Part shown: piece by piece, positions 4,091 through 8,760 of the stretch
How the letters are laid out: the number at the start of each line of letters is the position of its first letter
Numbering within the stretch: the first letter of the stretch is position 1
Assembly (NCBI GenBank): GCA_035293245.1
Contig: DATDOO010000156.1
Coordinates: forward strand, 1 to 8,760
Length of the DNA: 8,760 nt
Direction of reading: 5' to 3'
Origin: DATDOO01 sp035293245
GTDB lineage: Bacteria; Pseudomonadota; Gammaproteobacteria; Methylococcales; Methylococcaceae
Translations under genes and position numbers: made by a program
Notes under the pieces: generated by a model
The model's database searches: none
The model's input: only the letters and a program-made list of their open reading frames with translations
What the model was told of the DNA's origin: nothing

Positions 4091-6079
4091 ATGGTTTGTC
4101 GCCCTGCCCTGCTGACGTTCCTGATCGCCGCCGCGTTTTTCTCTCCCGCGGCCCCGGCGGAAAACAACGTTCTTTTCATCGTCGATGCGTCCGGATCGAT
4201 GAAGAAGCTGGTGGACGGCCAGAAGCGCATGGACGTGGCCAAGAAAGTCCTGGGCGAAACCCTGGGCGGCATGCCGCAGGATGCCCGACTGGGATTGCTG
4301 GTCTACGGCCATCGCAAGGCCAAGGACTGTGGCGACATCGAACTGCTCGCACCCATCGGCGGTGACGATGCCGCGGCCATCGGCAAACAAATCCGGGCGC
4401 TCACGCCCAAAGGGGAAACGCCCATCGCCGAGTCGTTGCGCCGTTCGATCAAATCCTTCAACGCCTTCAAGGGCCAGCAGAACAGCATCGTTCTGGTGAC
4501 CGACGGCATCGAGGAATGCAAGGGCGACCCCTGCGCCGCCGCCCGCGAACTGAAAGACGCGGGACTGGAAGTGAAAGTGAACATCGTCGGTTTCACCCTG
4601 GGCGAAGCGGAAGGCAAGGCCCTGCAATGCGTCGCCGACGTCACCGGCGGCACATATTACAGCGCCGGCAACGCCGCCGGACTGACCCAGGCCCTGGCCC
4701 AGGTGCAAAAGGAAGTCCGGCAAACGGCGATCGTGCAGACGGCGCAACCGCCGGCCAAGGACGACAACCTGCTGGCGGCCAGGAATGGCGGCGCCTTGCT
4801 GAGCGCACCCAACGACGAATGGCAAAAGCTCAACGACGGCAAGCCCGAACGCGCCACCACCTACGGCGGCGAAGGGATCTGGTCGTTCAAGGACGGCAAG
4901 CCCGCCACCTTCGAGCAGTTCGAGGTCCTGATCCCCGCCGCCAGCGGCTACAACCTGAAGGATTTCGAGTTGCTGGTCGGCGACGAAGCCACGGGCGCAT
5001 TCCGCTCCATCGGCGTGTTTGCCACCCAGAACGTAAAAATGATGCCCGAGGGCTGGCAGGGCTTCAAATTTCCGCCGGTCACGGCCAGATTCCTGAAAGT
5101 TCACCTGCAGACCGATCATGGCGGCGGATACATCGCCGCCCACGAATTCAAGCTGGTCGGCAAAATCGACGAAGCTGCGCCGGGGGCGGGCAAGCCGACC
5201 GTTGCTGCCGGTATCGACATCCTGGCCGCCGGGAATGGCGGGACGCTGGTCTTCGCGCCCAACGACAAATGGCAGACGATCAACACGGACAAATTCCAGG
5301 GTCCAACTTATGGCGGCGAAGGCGTCTGGTCGTTCAAGGACGGCAAACCCGCCACCTTCGACCGCCTCGAGGTCCTGGTCACTCAGTCCAGCCAGTACAA
5401 CCTCAAGGACTTCGAGCTGTTTGCCGCCGATGACAGCCCCACCGGACAGTTCCGCTCCATCGGCGCGTTTACCACCCGGAACGTCAAGGCGATGCCCGAC
5501 GGCTGGCAGGTATTCACCTTCGCGCCGGTGACTGCCAAATACCTCAAGGTGCAGTTCAAGAGCGACCACGGCGGCGGTTACATCCGCGGCCATGCCCTGC
5601 GGCTTTTCGGCAAGATCGACGATGCCGCGCAGTCCGTCGCCAAGCCGGCCGCCGCCGCCGGCGCGGATCTCCTGGCCCAGGCCCAGGGCGGCATGCTGCT
5701 GGTGGCGCCGAACGAGGAATGGAGGAAGCTGAACGACGGCCTGCCCGAGCGCGCCACCACGTACAAGGGCGAAGGCGTCTGGGCCTTCAGGGACGAAAAA
5801 CCCGCCGTCATCGAGCGCATCGACGTACTGATCCCTGCCTCCAGCGGTTACAACCTGAAGGAGTTCGAAGTGCTGGTCGGCGAGGAAGGGCCGACGGGCA
5901 CGTTCCGTTCGCTCGGCACCTTCACCACCCAGAACGTCAAGGTCATGCCCGAGGGCTATCAGTCCTTCAGCTTCCCCGCCATGCAGGCCAAGTACGTGAA
6001 AATCGTCCTGAAGAGCGACCATGGCGGGGGCTATATCGCGGCCCACGAGTTCAAGATCTTCGGCAAGCTCGCGCCGTAA
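4091..6079 (+). CDS. Secreted VWA-domain protein with three tandem discoidin-like modules
   Basis: This 662-residue protein starts at the ATG behind a strong ribosome site. Residues 1-23 form a signal peptide (cleavage after APA), so it acts outside the cytoplasm. A von Willebrand factor A domain spans about 27-215 with a complete MIDAS metal site: D32-x-S34-x-S36, T110 and D138 (VTDG). Four cysteines (C80, C143, C148 and one in LQCVADV) could form disulfides. Three homologous modules follow at about 225-360, 375-510 and 526-662, each with a W-x-KLN-like start, TYxGEGxWxF, SxYNLKxFE, FRSxGxFxTxNVKxMP and SDHGGGYI. The fold suggested is a galactose-binding, F5/8-type-C (discoidin-like) beta-sandwich. 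Linkers are rich in Ala and Pro. Metal-dependent adhesion or binding of sugar or protein ligands at the surface or in the periplasm is the likely role, but the ligand is unknown. It looks monocistronic, and codon use is that of the GC-rich host. Confidence 0.9.
   Translation: MVCRPALLTFLIAAAFFSPAAPAENNVLFIVDASGSMKKLVDGQKRMDVAKKVLGETLGGMPQDARLGLLVYGHRKAKDCGDIELLAPIGGDDAAAIGKQIRALTPKGETPIAESLRRSIKSFNAFKGQQNSIVLVTDGIEECKGDPCAAARELKDAGLEVKVNIVGFTLGEAEGKALQCVADVTGGTYYSAGNAAGLTQALAQVQKEVRQTAIVQTAQPPAKDDNLLAARNGGALLSAPNDEWQKLNDGKPERATTYGGEGIWSFKDGKPATFEQFEVLIPAASGYNLKDFELLVGDEATGAFRSIGVFATQNVKMMPEGWQGFKFPPVTARFLKVHLQTDHGGGYIAAHEFKLVGKIDEAAPGAGKPTVAAGIDILAAGNGGTLVFAPNDKWQTINTDKFQGPTYGGEGVWSFKDGKPATFDRLEVLVTQSSQYNLKDFELFAADDSPTGQFRSIGAFTTRNVKAMPDGWQVFTFAPVTAKYLKVQFKSDHGGGYIRGHALRLFGKIDDAAQSVAKPAAAAGADLLAQAQGGMLLVAPNEEWRKLNDGLPERATTYKGEGVWAFRDEKPAVIERIDVLIPASSGYNLKEFEVLVGEEGPTGTFRSLGTFTTQNVKVMPEGYQSFSFPAMQAKYVKIVLKSDHGGGYIAAHEFKIFGKLAP
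4763..6076 (+). repeat. Three in-frame tandem module repeats of ~410 bp inside the VWA gene
   Basis: Modules at 4763-5170, 5213-5620 and 5666-6076 recur about every 450 bp, joined by short Ala/Pro/Lys linkers. Modules 1 and 3 look closest to each other (both ERATTY, IPA.SGYNLK, IAAHEFK). Module 2 is the most divergent (TDKFQGPTYGG, IRGHALRL). This is an intragenic duplication within one coding sequence. Confidence 0.85.
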
Positions 6080-6187
6080 CGCCCAAAGCCGTGTGAAGGA
6101 TTCGCGCGGCGGCCGGGGACATGCGCTTGGAGATTCCGGCTAAACTCCCACGGCTCCCTTTTATCGTTACCCCCACAAGGAAAGGCC

Positions 6188-7882
6188 ATGTCACACAGTC
6201 ACCATTTCCATGCCTTGCGCCGCATCGTCCGTTTGGGCCGCGTGTTCGACGCGAGTGGGCTCACCACGCAGCAGGGGTTGACCTGCCTTCAGGAAGCGCG
6301 CGAACGACGCGCCCAAGGCATCAGCCGGCGCGAGGTCCTGCGCGGGGTGGCGGGTCTGGCCGCCGGGGCGGCGCTGGATGGACTCCTCGGCCGGCCCGCC
6401 TGGGCCGCGAAAGGGTCTCCGGCCCGCGTTGCGGTCGTGGGCGGCGGCCTGGCGGGCTTGGTGTGCATGGATCGATTGCAGGCCAACGGCGTGATCGGCA
6501 CCTTGTTCGAAGCCAATACCCGGCTTGGCGGGCGCTGCCACTCGGACCGCAGCACCTTTCCGGGACAGGTGGCGGAAATGGGCGGTGAGCTCATCGACAA
6601 CCTGCACAAGACCCTGCTGGCCTACGCCAACGAATTCAATCTGCTCAAGGAGGACTACGGCAAGAATCCCGGCAGCGAGAAGTATTTCTTCTTCGGCAGC
6701 CACCACGATGAAAGCGAGGTGATCGACCAGTACCGCGTATTGATCGGGCGTATGCGGCCCGATCTGCAGACCCTGTCCGGCGCCCCGAGCTTTTTCGAAC
6801 ATACGGCGGCCGACGCGGCCCTCGACCGAACCAGCCTGGGCGAGTACCTGGAGCGGCACTGCCAGGATTTGCCGCTCATTCACAGGGCGCTCGAACAGGC
6901 CTACATCGCCGAATACGGCCTGGAACTTGCCGAACAGAGCTGCCTCAACTTCCTGTTGTTCATCCACCTGGACGGCAGCGCCAAATTCCGCCCTTATGGG
7001 GTTTTCAGCGACGAGCGCTACCATCTGGTTGGCGGCAACGACGCCATCGCCGCCGGAATCCGCGCACGGCTGTTCGGCCGCGTGGAACTGGGCCATGAGC
7101 TGGAAGCCCTGTCCCGGAACGCCTCGGGCGAGTATTTACTGCAATTCAGGGGGATTGGTACGCCGGAAACGGCCGACGCCGTGGTGCTGGCCATTCCTTT
7201 TTCCGTGCTGCGCCGGGTGACGCTGGATTCCAGCTTGGGTCTGTCGGCGGACAAGCTGCGGGCCATCCGGGAACTGGGCTACGGCGCCAACTGCAAGACC
7301 ATGATCGGCTTCGACGGCCGTCCGTGGGCGGAGGCAGGTGGAAACGGCGGCGCCTACACGGATTTGCCCAACGTGCAGAATACCTGGGAAACCAATTACA
7401 GCCGGGGCGGTGCGCACGGCATTCTCACCGATTATGCCGGCGGCAACCGGGCCGTCGCCTTGCAAATAGTCGAGCCGCCGCGGAAGAACGCCAGCTATTG
7501 CACAAGCTGCCACGGCGGGCCGGGTGGTTTCTTCGACATGAACGACAGCCTCATCCAGGCCCAGGCGGAGGCTTTCCTGACCGATCTCGACGCGGTCTTT
7601 CCCGGCGCGCTGCAGGCCGCCAGCGGGGTCAGCGGCAAGCGGGTGGTCCAGCGCGGCCACTGGTTGCCGCAGCGATACGCGCGCGGCTCCTACACCTGCT
7701 ACCTTCCGGGACAATTCACGTCCATCGCCGGACTCGAAAGCCAGGCGGCCGGCGCGCTCAAGTTCGCCGGCGAACACGCCGACAGTTTTTACAGTTGGCA
7801 GGGCTTCATGGAAGGCGCCTGCCTGTCGGGCATCGCCGCTGCCGACGCCGTGCTGGCCGACATGCGCGCCGGGCGAATCTGA
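6188..7882 (+). CDS. Tat-exported FAD-dependent amine oxidase family protein with a CxxCH motif
   Basis: This 564-residue protein has an AAGGAA ribosome site (6177-6182) before the ATG. A long N-region leads into a twin-arginine signal: S46-R-R-E-V-L, a hydrophobic core and AWA (cleavage after ~73), so a folded, cofactor-loaded protein should reach the periplasm. The FAD-binding Rossmann fold begins at R80-VAVVGGGLAGL (GGGLAG 85-90), with ribose-binding E108 and RLGGRC at 112-117. The C-terminus has the family signature FAGEH (526-530) and GFMEGACLSG (539-548). Flavin amine oxidases oxidise amines to imines, passing electrons from FAD to oxygen or another acceptor; the substrate here cannot be told. 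Unusual is C438-TSC-H442 in a loop (SYCTSCHGGPGG), which fits a c-type heme attachment motif. The gene ends 5 bp from a convergent gene. Other FAD amine-oxidase-like dehydrogenases or desaturases are alternatives. Confidence 0.85.
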   Translation: MSHSHHFHALRRIVRLGRVFDASGLTTQQGLTCLQEARERRAQGISRREVLRGVAGLAAGAALDGLLGRPAWAAKGSPARVAVVGGGLAGLVCMDRLQANGVIGTLFEANTRLGGRCHSDRSTFPGQVAEMGGELIDNLHKTLLAYANEFNLLKEDYGKNPGSEKYFFFGSHHDESEVIDQYRVLIGRMRPDLQTLSGAPSFFEHTAADAALDRTSLGEYLERHCQDLPLIHRALEQAYIAEYGLELAEQSCLNFLLFIHLDGSAKFRPYGVFSDERYHLVGGNDAIAAGIRARLFGRVELGHELEALSRNASGEYLLQFRGIGTPETADAVVLAIPFSVLRRVTLDSSLGLSADKLRAIRELGYGANCKTMIGFDGRPWAEAGGNGGAYTDLPNVQNTWETNYSRGGAHGILTDYAGGNRAVALQIVEPPRKNASYCTSCHGGPGGFFDMNDSLIQAQAEAFLTDLDAVFPGALQAASGVSGKRVVQRGHWLPQRYARGSYTCYLPGQFTSIAGLESQAAGALKFAGEHADSFYSWQGFMEGACLSGIAAADAVLADMRAGRI

Positions 7883-7887
7883 AGCCC

Positions 7888-8682
7888 TTAATGGGACAGC
7901 AGGCGGTAGAGTTCGCCGCGGCTCACCAGACGTTCCGCATCCCGTATGACGCCCTGGTTCTTGAATTCGCCGACGATGGTGCCGGCTGCGCGCAGGGCGT
8001 CCTCGCGGGCCATGCCGGGAACCATGCGCGGATCGTAAAGGATGCGCAGCAACAGGTAGTCCAGCCCACTCAACAGATGGTCCGTGGAGTGGTCGTTGAA
8101 GATGGAGGGATAGACCGCGCGGGAATCGTTGGGAAGCCCCAGGGCCTGGGTCAGTTCCTCCACGATGCACGCGACCAGCTTGCGGTGGGCGCTGGCCCGG
8201 TCCACGGGAATGAGAATGGTGGCCTGGGTAATTTCGCCGTTGTGGGTTCGATAGCTGGACATGCAGGTGGCGCTCGGGGCGATCCGGCCCGCCCCGACAC
8301 CGAGTTCCGCCCGTGCTTCCGCCAGGAAGCGCTCCTCGCGGGAGAAAATCAGCCGGACATTGGCCTCGCTCGCATCCTTGACGATCTCGATGGGATGTTG
8401 GGTCAGGCTCGCTAGATGGTCGGCGTGCATGCGCACCAAATCGGCATGCTTCTCCGCCTCGCCGACCCGATGCTCGATGCCGATGCGGATGGGCGAGACC
8501 CATTTCGCCAGGGTTTTCCGCTGGGACGCCGCGCCGTATTCGCTACGCAGGGCGATCTCGGCGAAGCTGGAGAGGATGACCTCCGGTCGCTGCCAGCGGG
8601 CCGTCTCATCGGCTGCACGCGGGGTCCCGGCGGCCAGCGCACCCGCCAGAAGCAGTCCGGCATGCCAGCCGTGCCGATTCAT
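7888..8682 (-). CDS. Secreted DUF2927-type protein with degenerate zincin-like motif
   Basis: This 264-residue protein starts at the ATG whose first base is 8682. A signal peptide (GLLLAGALAAGTPRA, cleavage after ~23) sends it to the periplasm or outside. The C-terminal half carries what I recognise as a DUF2927 region: C172-IVEELTQALGLPND-S187, then YPSIFND and LSGLDYLLLRILYDPRMVPGM. The layout mimics a zinc-metalloprotease HExxH...GLxxD region, but E175 and Q179 stand where the histidines would be, so zinc catalysis is doubtful. A single conserved-looking cysteine lies in SATCMSSY. The function of the family is unknown to me. The gene runs convergent with the amine oxidase, 5 bp apart, with no clear terminator between them. 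No strong ribosome site precedes the ATG. Confidence 0.75.
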   Translation of the reverse strand: MNRHGWHAGLLLAGALAAGTPRAADETARWQRPEVILSSFAEIALRSEYGAASQRKTLAKWVSPIRIGIEHRVGEAEKHADLVRMHADHLASLTQHPIEIVKDASEANVRLIFSREERFLAEARAELGVGAGRIAPSATCMSSYRTHNGEITQATILIPVDRASAHRKLVACIVEELTQALGLPNDSRAVYPSIFNDHSTDHLLSGLDYLLLRILYDPRMVPGMAREDALRAAGTIVGEFKNQGVIRDAERLVSRGELYRLLSH

Positions 8683-8731
8683 CGTGCCGCTTCGCGGGCC
8701 GGCGAGAACTGCGGTTGGGGCGAGGGCCGGT

Positions 8732-8760
8732 TTACAGCACCGCCTCGAAACATTCCAGAT
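8732..8760 (-). CDS. Possible 3' end of a further minus-strand gene
   Basis: Read on the minus strand, the window edge gives an open frame ending LECFEAVL followed by a TAA stop (8734-8732), 49 bp upstream of the DUF2927-type gene. Codons favour G or C in third position as in the neighbours. Only nine codons are visible, so this could be chance. If real, the two genes could form one operon. Confidence 0.3.

Noticed and set aside
3971..6046. 691-codon open frame on the minus strand
   Set aside because: It is antisense to the VWA/discoidin gene, which has a signal peptide, MIDAS motif, ribosome site and repeated modules. The minus frame is open because of GC-rich codon bias and shows no recognisable domain.
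7883..7892. Terminator between the convergent genes
   Set aside because: The gap is 5 bp, with only a 3-bp CCC/GGG pairing around TTAAT and no T-run; not enough to call a terminator.
7324..8415. 363-codon + strand open frame running from inside the amine oxidase through its stop
   Set aside because: It is Arg/Pro/Gly-rich shadow translation without motif or ribosome site, and it crosses into the oppositely oriented DUF2927-type gene.
7136..8503. 455-codon minus-strand open frame spanning the convergent gene pair
   Set aside because: It overlaps the amine oxidase antisense and the DUF2927-type gene out of frame. Both of those have clear signal peptides and family motifs; this one has none.

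Overview
The window is high-GC DNA with the codon use of a GC-rich proteobacterium. A gammaproteobacterium is my best guess, because of the REP/RAYT-type signals and the twin-arginine, periplasm-directed proteins; the species cannot be read from the sequence. It falls into two halves.

Left half (1-3932) is an accessory array of broken and shuffled cassettes. Three copies of the C-terminal part of one large protein family lie head to tail on the + strand. I recognise the family as the big transglutaminase-domain proteins that end in a pre-tip motif of the form GAGAYxISGGxNGG followed by a variable C-terminus. Copy 1 (conserved part 143-379) keeps only the last ~79 conserved residues plus a hydrophobic tip. 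Copy 2 (1240-2835) is the longest, with a different hydrophobic tip. Copy 3 (3203-3887) is frameshifted by a 5-bp tandem duplication and cut off before reaching a tip. Copies 1 and 2 are each followed by a small, AT-rich gene for a predicted two-helix membrane protein (861-1172 and 2849-3190). This is the layout of polymorphic toxin tips with cognate immunity proteins. Copies 2 and 3 start with the same ~230-bp leader: a GTAG-headed palindrome of REP type, then what reads as the first ~22 codons of a REP-associated tyrosine transposase (RAYT). The period from one leader to the next is exactly 1972 bp (1197 to 3169). GTAG-headed hairpins also sit at the left edge of copy 1 and at the right break of copy 3.

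Right half (3933-8760) looks like ordinary chromosome with intact exported-protein genes. A plausible sigma-70 promoter (4012-4039) and a strong ribosome site precede a secreted von Willebrand factor A protein carrying three tandem discoidin-like modules (4091-6079). Next is a twin-arginine-exported FAD-dependent amine oxidase (6188-7882) with an unexpected CxxCH motif. Convergent with it, after a 5-bp gap, is a secreted DUF2927-type protein (7888-8682, minus strand). The last bases may hold the tail of another minus-strand gene.

Most notable is the link between orphan toxin/immunity-like cassettes and REP/RAYT sequences: every visible cassette edge carries a GTAG-headed palindrome, and the cassette leaders are RAYT 5' ends. 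The toxin, immunity and mobility roles are inferences from layout, not proven by the sequence.
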